A stretch of 26,013 bases of DNA from a virus. The translations under genes were made by a program, and so were the position numbers. The notes under the pieces were generated by a model. That model was not told where the DNA came from and ran no database searches. It saw only the letters and a list, made by a program, of their open reading frames with translations. Of the stretch, positions 6,292-14,562 are shown in pieces (the first letter of the stretch is position 1; each line of letters opens with the position of its first letter). The stretch covers positions 1 to 26,013 of the IMG/VR virus record IMGVR_UViG_3300044731_001018; one strand, 5' to 3'.

Positions 6292-7236
6292 ATGTCAAAT
6301 CAAATTGATGAAGCATTCGTTAAACAGTACAAAGACAATATTTTTCATTTGTCTCAACAAAAAGGTAGCCGCTTACGTGGTGCCGTTAGAAATGAAGTGC
6401 AAGTAGGGGAATCAGCTTTCTATGAAAGATTGGGAACTACTGCTGCCATTAAAAAAGTATCTCGTCACAGTGATACTCCAGTGATTGATACTCCTCATTC
6501 AAGACGAAGAGTTACACTAGAAGACTACGAAATATCTGATCTAATTGACGAACAAGATAAAGTACGTCTTCTTATCGACCCTTCTTCTGTTTACGTAGAG
6601 TCCTTTATGTGGGCTTTAGGTAGAGCTGCCGATAACGAAATCATCGAAAATGCTTTCGGTACAGCTTTTGCTGGTAAAGAAGGTGGATCATCTGTTGCTC
6701 TTGGTAACGCACAAAAATTAGCTTGCCATGACGGTACAGTTACTACTGGATCAAATCTTAACGTACAAACTCTTAGAGCAGCTAAACGCTATTTTGATGC
6801 TAACGAAGTTGATGAATCAATTCCTCGTTACATTGCTTGTAGTGCCGCAGCTATCGAGAGTTTACTCGGTGAGACTGAAGTTACTAGCTCTGACTTTAAT
6901 ACAGTTAAAGCGTTAGTGATGGGCGAAGTAAATACTTTTATGGGCTTTAAGTTTATCCGTTCTGAACAGTTGCTAGCTACTTCTGGTACTACTACTTACA
7001 ACATCGATACTGGTGCTGTTGGTTCTGGTACAGGTACTGCTCCTGCTGCTTCAAGACGTTTAATGGCTTGGGCACAAAACGGTCTATTGTTCGCTGTAGG
7101 TAAAGATATGAAAGCTAGAATTACTGAACGAGCTGATAAATCATACGCCACTCAAGCATATGCTTGTATGAGTATGGGTGCTGTTCGATTAGAAGAAGCT
7201 AAGTTTTTAGAAATTATTTGCGACGAAGCTGCTTAA
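6292..7236 (+). CDS. Major capsid protein
   Basis: The 314-residue product is the shell protein. The ATG at 6292 has GGAGATA just upstream; the frame could extend 11 codons to a TTG at 6259, but that covers the ribosome-binding site. The sequence has marks of podovirus capsid proteins of the HK97 fold: an N-terminal helix (VKQYKDNIFHLSQQKGSRL), the VGESAFYERLG region, then ISDLIDEQDKVRLLIDPSSVYVESFMWALGRAADNEII, a G/A-rich middle (FGTAFAGKEGG) and a C-terminal ITERADKSYATQAYACMSMGAVRLEE strand-helix segment. Gene order scaffold-capsid-decoration supports the call. Codons lean strongly to GCT, ACT, GTT and CGT, fitting very high expression. The gene has its own promoter-like sequence and long leader, and a hairpin follows it. 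Confidence 0.95.
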   Translation: MSNQIDEAFVKQYKDNIFHLSQQKGSRLRGAVRNEVQVGESAFYERLGTTAAIKKVSRHSDTPVIDTPHSRRRVTLEDYEISDLIDEQDKVRLLIDPSSVYVESFMWALGRAADNEIIENAFGTAFAGKEGGSSVALGNAQKLACHDGTVTTGSNLNVQTLRAAKRYFDANEVDESIPRYIACSAAAIESLLGETEVTSSDFNTVKALVMGEVNTFMGFKFIRSEQLLATSGTTTYNIDTGAVGSGTGTAPAASRRLMAWAQNGLLFAVGKDMKARITERADKSYATQAYACMSMGAVRLEEAKFLEIICDEAA

Positions 7237-7247
7237 TATTAATTAAC

Positions 7248-7264
7248 GGGGGCTTTGTGCCCCC
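7248..7264 (+). terminator. Hairpin after the capsid gene
   Basis: A six-base GC stem (GGGGGC / GCCCCC) with loop TTTGT lies 11 bases after the capsid stop and is followed by TATTATAGGAG, not a clean T-run. It could be a partial terminator that lowers transcription of downstream genes, or an RNA-stabilising hairpin protecting the 3' end of the capsid message. Confidence 0.5.
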
Positions 7265-7281
7265 TATTATAGGAGATTAAA

Positions 7282-7749
7282 ATGGCTGATTATTATGGTA
7301 TTAACCACACCCTCGCATACCGAAATGAACCTTCTGAGAAAATCGATCCAGGTGAACAATTCGGTCGAGTACGTGTAGCTTTTGATTCTATTGATCTTTC
7401 TTCTCAAGCTGCTATCACTACTTCTGATACAGTATCGCTCATGAAAATTCCTGCTGGCGCAAGAGTGCTAGAAGTTGTTCTAGCTTCTGCTGACGTTGGT
7501 ACTACTGGTGATGCTAACTTAGGTTGGGCTGCATCTGCTGACGCTGTTGAAGCTGCTGATGCTGACGGGTTTTTAGTAGCTGTAGATATCAATGCTGCTG
7601 CTGACGTTCACAAGATGACTGATCAAGCTAACGTTCCTGGGCAATTCAAGAAATTTGCTTCAGAAGTTACCGTGACTATGACTCCAAGTGAAAACTTCAC
7701 AGCTACTTCAGGCTTACTTGAAGTTGCAGTTTATTACATTAAAGAATAG
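7282..7749 (+). CDS. Probable capsid decoration protein
   Basis: The 155-residue product is acidic and rich in alanine, threonine and valine, with alternating beta-strand patterns (VSLMKIPAGARVLEVVLASADVG, DGFLVAVDINAAADV, LLEVAVYYIKE) and no cysteine. This fits a small beta-sandwich shell protein. It directly follows the capsid gene, has a strong ribosome-binding site (AGGAG) and the same high-expression codon choice as the capsid gene. Such small proteins beside the capsid gene in BPP-1-like podoviruses stabilise the shell or project from it. Hairpins flank it on both sides (7248-7264 and 7756-7775), which may tune its message. The decoration role is inferred from place and composition. Confidence 0.75.
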   Translation: MADYYGINHTLAYRNEPSEKIDPGEQFGRVRVAFDSIDLSSQAAITTSDTVSLMKIPAGARVLEVVLASADVGTTGDANLGWAASADAVEAADADGFLVAVDINAAADVHKMTDQANVPGQFKKFASEVTVTMTPSENFTATSGLLEVAVYYIKE

Positions 7750-7755
7750 TTCTTT

Positions 7756-7775
7756 TAGGGGTGGTAACACCCCTA
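7756..7775 (+). terminator. 8-bp hairpin with GUAA tetraloop after the decoration gene
   Basis: TAGGGGTG (7756-7763) and CACCCCTA (7768-7775) form a perfect eight-base stem closed by GTAA, a member of the stable GNRA loop class. It starts six bases after the decoration-gene stop. No T-run follows (TATCT), so full termination is unlikely; attenuation or message stabilisation is more likely. Confidence 0.55.
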
Positions 7776-7794
7776 TATCTACACTGAGGTTTTG

Positions 7795-8361
7795 ATGGCT
7801 ATTACCGAAGTATCCATAGCAAATAGTGCTTTAATAAAGATTGGTGCCGATAGAATTACCGCACTGTCTGACGACAATAAAAGAGCTATTCTTTGCAACG
7901 AACAGTTTGCAAAACTAAGAGATGAAGTCCTGCAAGCTCATCTTTGGAATTTTGCTATGGCACGAATCGAGATAGCCGCCGACGCTACTGCTCCTGCTTT
8001 TGAGTACGAAAAAAGATTCCTACTTCCGTCGGATGTACTTAGAGTATTTTTTGTCTATCCGATGGAAGATGAGATAGAGTGGAAGAGAGAAGGGCAGTAT
8101 ATCTTAAGCAACGAAGCGAGTATGCAGATTGTATACATAAAGAAGATTGAGGATACTAGCCTCTTCTCACCAATATTTGCTGAATGTCTAGCATTACGAT
8201 TAGCGCAAGAACTTGCCTACCCTATTGTACAAAGCACACAAATTTCCGGTCTTATGGAACAAAAGTACCAAGACTTTTTACGTAAAGCTAGAAGCTACGA
8301 TGCGCAGGAAGGAACTCCATACTCTCTCACTAATGATATATTCCTCAGAGCGAGGTACTAG
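7795..8361 (+). CDS. Tail tubular protein A, T7 gp11-like
   Basis: This 188-residue protein forms the upper tail-tube ring joining portal to nozzle. The start ITEVSIANSALIKIGADRITALSDDNKRA, followed by EQFAKLRDEVLQAHLWNFAMAR, is the hallmark of the gp11 family (helices with the conserved alanine, leucine and W-F pattern). T7 gp11 is 196 residues. The ATG at 7795 has TGAGG five bases upstream; a TTG one codon earlier is less likely. Its stop overlaps the GTG start of the next gene (TAGTG). Confidence 0.92.
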   Translation: MAITEVSIANSALIKIGADRITALSDDNKRAILCNEQFAKLRDEVLQAHLWNFAMARIEIAADATAPAFEYEKRFLLPSDVLRVFFVYPMEDEIEWKREGQYILSNEASMQIVYIKKIEDTSLFSPIFAECLALRLAQELAYPIVQSTQISGLMEQKYQDFLRKARSYDAQEGTPYSLTNDIFLRARY

Positions 8362-11300
8362 TGAGTAAGTTTAATTCGATACAGAACTCTTTCGGAAGCG
8401 GAGAGATCAGTCGAAGACTAGATGGTAGAACAGATCTAGATCAGTATTCTCAAGCATTAGAAACGTTAGACAACTTCCTTGTTCTTAGAGGCGGGGGAGT
8501 TAGCAAACGACCGTCCTTTAGATACATAGTAAACCTCGTTGATGCTCTTGTGGACGGGGCTGCACTTATTCCGTTTATATTTTCTAGGACTGAATCATAT
8601 CTTGTTGTCTTGTTAAAAAATGAGATCTCATCAAAATATATTAAGGTGTACAAGAATGATGGAACAGAAGTTACTGTCAGTGACCTTAGTTTCCATTTTG
8701 CTACAGTCACTAACTATGATCCTAAGAAGTGGCAAATAGCTCAATCAGCAGATGTACTGTTTCTTACCTATGCAGATAGAAACATTCCTATGCATGTACT
8801 ATCTAGAATAAGTGAAAACAACTTTAATTTTGATATATATGGTTCAGCTATCGGTAACACATCGTTCAAGCTGCTAACTACAACCAACGAGACATTGTGG
8901 CGACCTTTCCTTGACCCAAACATAGACCCAAATCTGGTCATGGTTTTAAGTGCGGTAGCTGTTGGAACAAGAACAGTTAACATGCAAACAAGCGGGGCGG
9001 TACTAGTACCTTTCTTTACGCCAGGACACACGTTTAGCACTGGACCAAACGGGATCTTTAAGTATGGGGCTTATTTTAAAGCCACAGCAAGCTCAGTAAC
9101 AGGATCGTTATACATTAGCGATGCTTTTTCTGACCTTGATATTGCTGACGGTGGGATTGTAACGGGGACGGATATATTAACATCCGTGGCGCATGCACTT
9201 CAAACAGGTGACAATGTCATAGCTAGGTTATTTAACGCTGGTCCTCCAACAGGTATCACTCTAGGGACAACGTACTTTATTAGGAGATTGGGACCAGACA
9301 CGTTCACTCTCCACCCAACACTAGCGGACGCACAGGCTAATACAAATATAACTAATATCACTGCTGTAAACGGTGGGGGTATCAAGTTAGAAAAAGCAAA
9401 ACTTAGCACAGTTACTTGTGTGGTGGTGACAGCGTTTAATGCTGCTTTAACCGCTGGTTCAGATGACTGGGAAGAGTCAGCTTGGTCAGGGGAACAAGGA
9501 TTTCCTGGTTCTGTTACCATTCACGAACAACGTCTTACAGTTGGTGGGTCGCTAAAAAATCCAGACACTATATATAGTACAAAAGTCGGTAACTTCTTTC
9601 ACTTTATGGAATCTAAATTTGCGCAAGATGCTTCTACAGATTCTACCAGCTATGGATACTTTGGAGCTTTCACATCGGATGACCCATACCAATTTCAAAT
9701 AGCATCAAACGAAGTAAACGCTATACAATGGTTATCATCTCTTAAGACTCTACAGATAGGTACACTAGGTACTGAGTATATTGCCGACGGTGGACCAGAT
9801 CAAATTATCTCAAGAAATAACGTATCTGTTGTCCCACAAACAAACCATGGGTCTGTCGCTGTACAGCCTGTTAAAATTAACGATGCCCTTTATTTTGTGA
9901 GTAGGGATGGAAAAAGACTTAGAGATTTTAGTTTCTCAAATGATTCTAGAGGCTTTATCAGCTCCAACATCTCTCTTTTAAACAACACAATAATTAAGCA
10001 TCTATTTGATGGGTTAGCTACAAGTAGTGTTGATAATATAGAGCTAGATAAACTCATCTACCAAGAGTCTAGAGGTATTCTTTGGATGGTAACATCTCTT
10101 GGAGCTTTGATAGCGATAACCTTAGATAAGGATAGTGAGATAGTAGCGTGGCATAGACACACTATAGGCGGGGCGGGTGTATTTGTTCAGTCTGCGGTGG
10201 TCATACCAAACAGCACAGGCACATTTGATGATCTTTGGATTTTAGTTAAAAGAACTATCAACGGATCAGCAGCATACTACCTAGAAAAAATGGGCGGTGA
10301 TTTTGAGCATGTTCTACTTAAAAATTCTAGTACTGATGACAATGACCATCCATGGTTTTCTGATTCATCTAAGAGAATAAAGATAACTGCACTTCCTGAT
10401 CTAACAGTAAGTAGCGTTAGTACAGCTCTAAACCAACTAACCTTTGGTTCAGCACATGGGCTAGAAGACGGTCACTCGTTTACGATAGCATCTTCTGGAA
10501 CTATTCCAGGTGGGCTAGCTGCTGCTACTACGTATTACGCTGGTAAAGTGAGTAATACAGTTATTTCAGTTACCGCTTCACTAGATGAAGCCAATCAGTT
10601 TATTCCAACTATGACATTTGTTGACGGAAATGTGACGGTTGGAACAGATCAAATAGATTTAACTTCTCACGCGTATGTGACTGGTGACCCTGTCGTATTA
10701 ACGACAACCGGAACACTACCTGCTGGTCTAGCTACAAGTACAACTTACTATGTGATTAGAATTAGCGCGTCTGTAATCAAGTTTGCTTCCACACTAGCAA
10801 ACGCTAACCTAGGAACTGCAATTGACATTACGGCTGCTTCGGGCGGGGGTACTCATAGTATTTCTCCTCTTGTTAATAGGGCGATAGATATAACTTCTGC
10901 TGGGTCTGGAACGATAACGCTAGACCTTATGGGGGCAGCTACGTTCAATGTAGACCATCTGATAGGTCAAGAAGTGTCTATCCTAGCTGATGGCTTCAAC
11001 GTACCAAGACAAACGGTATCTGCTGCTGGAACCATCACACTAAGCGAAGTGGTAGAGGAAGTGATTGTAGGTCTTCCGTACACAGCTAAACTAAAAACTC
11101 TAAGACTCGAAGCTGGTAAAGACCATGAGTCTAGCCAGGGAATGACCAAACGAATCGATAGAGTTATCGTTAGATTTTTTGATTCCCTTAGCGCAAAAGT
11201 AGGGAGTGCTGAGTCCTTTTTAGAGGAGGTAGAGTTTAGACCTTCTTCTCTAGGAATGGGTCAGCCGGTGCCGCTTTATACTGGAGATAAGGTTGTGTAC

Positions 11301-11405
11301 TTGACGGCATCTCCTGATAGAGAAGCCCAGGTACTAGTTCAAAGTAGTGAACCACTTCCGACTACAGTAGTCGCTCTTATGTACAGAGGGGTCAGCTATG
11401 ATTAG
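8361..11405 (+). CDS. Tail tubular protein B (nozzle), T7 gp12-like, enlarged
   Basis: The 1014-residue product opens with the family signature NSFGSGEISRRLDGRTDLDQYSQALETLDNFLVLRGGGVSKRPSF and carries LYFVSRDGKRLRDFSFSND-like and HRHTIGGAG segments typical of the beta-propeller nozzle. T7 gp12 is 794 residues. The extra length is explained by three related modules with the pattern TGD-V...G..P.GL...TTYY..R: residues about 273-340, 688-757 and 758-833. The last two are in tandem. They look like small beta-sandwich domains projecting from the nozzle, perhaps for receptor or fibre contact. Start is GTG at 8361, overlapping the previous stop, with GCGAGG upstream. The end overlaps the next gene by eight nt. 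Confidence 0.93.
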   Translation: MSKFNSIQNSFGSGEISRRLDGRTDLDQYSQALETLDNFLVLRGGGVSKRPSFRYIVNLVDALVDGAALIPFIFSRTESYLVVLLKNEISSKYIKVYKNDGTEVTVSDLSFHFATVTNYDPKKWQIAQSADVLFLTYADRNIPMHVLSRISENNFNFDIYGSAIGNTSFKLLTTTNETLWRPFLDPNIDPNLVMVLSAVAVGTRTVNMQTSGAVLVPFFTPGHTFSTGPNGIFKYGAYFKATASSVTGSLYISDAFSDLDIADGGIVTGTDILTSVAHALQTGDNVIARLFNAGPPTGITLGTTYFIRRLGPDTFTLHPTLADAQANTNITNITAVNGGGIKLEKAKLSTVTCVVVTAFNAALTAGSDDWEESAWSGEQGFPGSVTIHEQRLTVGGSLKNPDTIYSTKVGNFFHFMESKFAQDASTDSTSYGYFGAFTSDDPYQFQIASNEVNAIQWLSSLKTLQIGTLGTEYIADGGPDQIISRNNVSVVPQTNHGSVAVQPVKINDALYFVSRDGKRLRDFSFSNDSRGFISSNISLLNNTIIKHLFDGLATSSVDNIELDKLIYQESRGILWMVTSLGALIAITLDKDSEIVAWHRHTIGGAGVFVQSAVVIPNSTGTFDDLWILVKRTINGSAAYYLEKMGGDFEHVLLKNSSTDDNDHPWFSDSSKRIKITALPDLTVSSVSTALNQLTFGSAHGLEDGHSFTIASSGTIPGGLAAATTYYAGKVSNTVISVTASLDEANQFIPTMTFVDGNVTVGTDQIDLTSHAYVTGDPVVLTTTGTLPAGLATSTTYYVIRISASVIKFASTLANANLGTAIDITAASGGGTHSISPLVNRAIDITSAGSGTITLDLMGAATFNVDHLIGQEVSILADGFNVPRQTVSAAGTITLSEVVEEVIVGLPYTAKLKTLRLEAGKDHESSQGMTKRIDRVIVRFFDSLSAKVGSAESFLEEVEFRPSSLGMGQPVPLYTGDKVVYLTASPDREAQVLVQSSEPLPTTVVALMYRGVSYD
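10424..10860 (+). repeat. Tandem domain repeat inside the nozzle gene
   Basis: Two adjacent stretches of about 70-75 codons encode related modules. Both contain HxL/HAY, a GD/DG-H or TGDPV turn, T(L/I)P.GLA..TTYY and a following I/V-rich strand with a short A/N-rich end. A more distant third copy lies at about 9177-9380 (TGDNVIARL ... GITLGTTYFIRRLGPDTFTLHPTLADAQ). The similarity is clear at protein level but not as long identical DNA, so the duplication is old. Confidence 0.7.
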
Positions 11406-11829
11406 ACTCATACCCTTCTCTCTAGGACACCTAGACTTCTTTAACTCAAGTGTAGAGATTGAAAATCTAAAAGAGAATATGGAGCTAAACATACAAAATC
11501 CGATCATGGATATTGTCACTGTTTGTGTAGGGAATCAGATACTAACTATCGCTGGTTCTACAAGCCTACGCGCGGGCGTGTGCGAGGTGTGGTTACTTTT
11601 AGATAAATGCTACAAAAAATATAAGACCTCTTTAGTAAGGGCTTTAAAGATACTAATGGAAGATTATCTAGTTAAAGAACGAGGCTTCTATAGGCTGCAA
11701 ATGGCGATAGACGCTGCTATACTTGAAAGATCAAGATGGGCTGAATACTTAGGATTTTTCAAGGAAGGATTAATGAAAGCATATGATACAGAAGGTAGAG
11801 ATCACTACCTCTATGCGAGGGTATTCTAA
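11398..11829 (+). CDS. GNAT-like protein, T7 gp13-like
   Basis: This 143-residue protein lies between the gp12 and gp14 homologues, the exact place of T7 gp13, which belongs to a GNAT-fold family. The fold is suggested by the order strand-helix-strands: VTVCVGNQILTIAGSTSLRAGVCEVWLLLDK, a helix (YKTSLVRALKILMEDYLVKERG), then YRLQMAIDAAILERSRWAEYLGFFKEGLMKAYDTEGRDHYLYARVF, where the last part is the typical late GNAT strand-helix-strand with an aromatic-rich end. T7 gp13 is needed for proper assembly of internal proteins; whether this one still binds acetyl-CoA cannot be told. It overlaps the nozzle gene by eight nt and the next gene by one (TAATG). Confidence 0.82.
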   Translation: MIRLIPFSLGHLDFFNSSVEIENLKENMELNIQNPIMDIVTVCVGNQILTIAGSTSLRAGVCEVWLLLDKCYKKYKTSLVRALKILMEDYLVKERGFYRLQMAIDAAILERSRWAEYLGFFKEGLMKAYDTEGRDHYLYARVF

Positions 11830-12353
11830 TGGCAGAAGGTGCAGCAATTGCGGCTGGGATTGGGCTTGTTGGTAGTGTCATGCAAGCCAACGCCCAAAAA
11901 GAACAGGCTAAAGCTGAAGCAGCAGGGTTAGGGGCTAGAGCTAAAGCCTTAGATAACCAGGCAACAGAGATAAATTCTAGATTTGAATTGTTTACTAAAA
12001 AAGATATCAACGTAAAAAAACAAATTCTACAAGGTGAACAAGTAGCCGCTCTAGCGAAAGGTGGAGTTAACGTTTCCGCTGGAACATCTCTTTCTATAAT
12101 TCAGGAAACAGCTAGGCTATCGGTAGAAGAATTAATGAGGGCTAAGCGCGAAGCAATGTTTGAATCAGAAACCCTTAGGAGTGAAGCAAAATCAGCTAGA
12201 GATCAAATATCAGGAGTACTCAAAGCAGGTAAGTTAGCTTCCACAGCTTCATTACTTGGTGGGGCATCTTCCGCTGGTGGAGCTTTAGCGTTTTTTAATA
12301 AGTCATCAAATAAACCAGTAGACCCATCTAAACCTACAGGATCTAAAGGATAG
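11829..12353 (+). CDS. Internal virion (ejection) protein, T7 gp14-like
   Basis: The 174-residue product has an N-terminal small-residue hydrophobic helix (AAIAAGIGLVGSVMQANA), a long coiled region (QKEQAKAEAAGLGARAKALDNQATEINSRFE), the segment GEQVAALAKGGVNVSAGTSLSIIQETARLSVEELM and a second small-residue hydrophobic stretch near the end (STASLLGGASSAGGALAFF). This is the gp14 pattern: the protein is ejected first and forms a pore in the outer membrane for DNA entry. T7 gp14 is 196 residues. Start by TAATG overlap with the preceding gene. Confidence 0.88.
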   Translation: MAEGAAIAAGIGLVGSVMQANAQKEQAKAEAAGLGARAKALDNQATEINSRFELFTKKDINVKKQILQGEQVAALAKGGVNVSAGTSLSIIQETARLSVEELMRAKREAMFESETLRSEAKSARDQISGVLKAGKLASTASLLGGASSAGGALAFFNKSSNKPVDPSKPTGSKG

Positions 12354-12357
12354 AATT

Positions 12358-14562
12358 ATGCCTAAAATACCTGGAGCAGCACAACCTACAGCAATTAGCT
12401 CTAACGTTACTAGATCGGATAGTTTTGCTGGCATAGGTGAAGGTGCAAAACAAAGAGCTGTTGCTCAACTTGGAAATACCATATCAAAGATAGGGACTTC
12501 TCTAGCTGACCAATGGACTAAAGAAGACGCTGCTATGTACGTGGCTAAGAGTCACACGGATCTGAATAATTTTTCTGCAAAAAGAAAGATGGAATTACAA
12601 AATGAATTGAATTCAGGAAACATCGACGAGAACCAATACGTAGCCCAGCTAAACGACGACACCTATAATTTCTTTAAGCAGCAATCAAAAGAAGCTCCCA
12701 ACAAAATAGGGGAACAAGATTTTATTCTTAGAGGACAAGGGTTAGTAGACCAGAACTACCTGGAGTCTCAGTTTTTTGCTAACAAACTAAAGGGTGAAAA
12801 AAGAATTTCTGAAGCAGATAAAATGTTTGATGGGATAGTAGATACATTTTCTTATGAAACAAATTTAAACAAGGGGATAGAGTCTCTAACTAGTGTGCAA
12901 TCATTTGTTGAAAATGATGGGTATATTGACCCAGGAGAGAAAGAAAAATTAACTCCTAGATATAAAAATAAATTAGCAACTTCATATCTTGATGCTTCCA
13001 TTGCTAGCGGTAAGGCTAACGTAATATCAAAAGCAAAAGATGAGTTTCTAAACCATGAATACCTAAAGACCGAGCTAACCCAAGATCAAAGAAGATCATA
13101 CGCAGCAGCACTAGACGCTGCACTAGACCACACGAAAGAAAATAGCTTACGTGGGCTGCTTACGGCTGCCAACAATTACGGTGCATCTATAGATTCTCGA
13201 TTTGGTGGTTTAACAAGTAAAAAATTAAGTGAAGCTCAAGCGTTAGTTCAAGCACTATCCACACATGCTGACAAAGACGAAGCGAGACAAGCTATAGCTA
13301 AGATCACTGGAGCTGTAGATGATTATGAGTATGAAAAAACACTTCCATTTCGCATAGTTTCTAAGAGGGATGCTAGTGGAAAAGTAATTGCCTCAGGTCT
13401 TGACGTAATAGATCCAGCAGCAGGCACTGCTCCCGATGAAACTATCAACGCTAACCAAGCACTACAAAGAGCTGAGAATAGAGAAAGAGTCAGACAAAGA
13501 AGAATAGAGTTGGCTTCAAAAGATCCTAGCCGATATACACAATTAGCTAACAGAGCAACAGAACCAGGAACACAAGCACACATAAAAGAACAGCAAGACC
13601 TAGGAATAATGACTCCTAAGTGGTTCTCAAACGAGCAAGAAAAATTCTATATAGACACACTTAGAAACGGAACAGTCCGTGACCTCATAGCTTTTGAGCA
13701 GGAATACCCTGAAGGAGCTATTCCTTTTCTCAGACAAGTAGCAGAAGAAAAAGGTGGAGAAGCTGTAGGTAGTGAGCTTAATAGGGTTCACTTGGCAGCC
13801 CTCCTACCTGGAGCTGCTGGAAAATCAGCGGTCATGGACTTGAGGCTAAACCAATTAGTACAAGCTAGTGGCGGCAAAAATTCCGTAGATATGGAAAAAA
13901 AATCTGCATTGAAAGCACTAGAGAAAATCAAAGTAACTTCTGCTTTGTCTTCCCAAAACCCTCAACTAGTAAATGCGCTAAGTGAGGCTGTGGCTGCTGT
14001 TAAGCTACAGGAAGGAATTAGCTACGAAAAAGCCGCAGAAAAGGTTCTTGAGGGGACAGCGGTCGCGAGGGTTAACGATCCTTGGTTTAAATCAAGACAA
14101 GACAGTTTTGTGTACCTACCAAAAGAAGCAGTTCCATATGAAAAAAGAGTTTCTGCTTTTATGGAAGGGATAATAAATACAAGCGGTGATAGCAAGAAGG
14201 AAGCTGCTTCTCTACTTGGACTGGATGAGGATACATATGATGATTTAGTGTCGAGCATGTCTATGAAGGTATCTCCAGACAACACAGGTTTAATAGTAGT
14301 AATACCGGACGATAGCGGTAGAGGGATGAGACCTTTAGCTAAGTTAAACAGTAATGGGTTAGCAGAGACTGTGGTGTTTAAATTTGAAGATATGAAAGGG
14401 AGAACTGAAGGCAATTATAGGGAGTTTATTAACTTCCAGTTAAACCTTTCACAGAGAAGTGAAGGAGTAGAAAGAGAAAGGGTAGCAAAAACAAAAGCAT
14501 TCAATGCAAGCCCAAAAATTCAAAGTAGATTAACAGGAAAAGTAGTCGGTAAGAGGGATTAA
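12358..14562 (+). CDS. Internal virion (ejection) protein, T7 gp15-like
   Basis: The 734-residue product is nearly all helical, without membrane segments, and sits between the gp14 and gp16 homologues. T7 gp15 is 747 residues and forms the periplasmic tube through which the genome passes. The N-terminus (SNVTRSDSFAGIGEGAKQRAVAQLGNTISKIG...LADQW) is the common opening of these proteins. No enzyme motif was seen; an SLT-type transglycosylase motif was looked for and not found. ATG at 12358 has GGATAG upstream. The GTG of the next gene follows its stop directly. Family assignment rests on length, composition and order. Confidence 0.82.
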   Translation: MPKIPGAAQPTAISSNVTRSDSFAGIGEGAKQRAVAQLGNTISKIGTSLADQWTKEDAAMYVAKSHTDLNNFSAKRKMELQNELNSGNIDENQYVAQLNDDTYNFFKQQSKEAPNKIGEQDFILRGQGLVDQNYLESQFFANKLKGEKRISEADKMFDGIVDTFSYETNLNKGIESLTSVQSFVENDGYIDPGEKEKLTPRYKNKLATSYLDASIASGKANVISKAKDEFLNHEYLKTELTQDQRRSYAAALDAALDHTKENSLRGLLTAANNYGASIDSRFGGLTSKKLSEAQALVQALSTHADKDEARQAIAKITGAVDDYEYEKTLPFRIVSKRDASGKVIASGLDVIDPAAGTAPDETINANQALQRAENRERVRQRRIELASKDPSRYTQLANRATEPGTQAHIKEQQDLGIMTPKWFSNEQEKFYIDTLRNGTVRDLIAFEQEYPEGAIPFLRQVAEEKGGEAVGSELNRVHLAALLPGAAGKSAVMDLRLNQLVQASGGKNSVDMEKKSALKALEKIKVTSALSSQNPQLVNALSEAVAAVKLQEGISYEKAAEKVLEGTAVARVNDPWFKSRQDSFVYLPKEAVPYEKRVSAFMEGIINTSGDSKKEAASLLGLDEDTYDDLVSSMSMKVSPDNTGLIVVIPDDSGRGMRPLAKLNSNGLAETVVFKFEDMKGRTEGNYREFINFQLNLSQRSEGVERERVAKTKAFNASPKIQSRLTGKVVGKRD

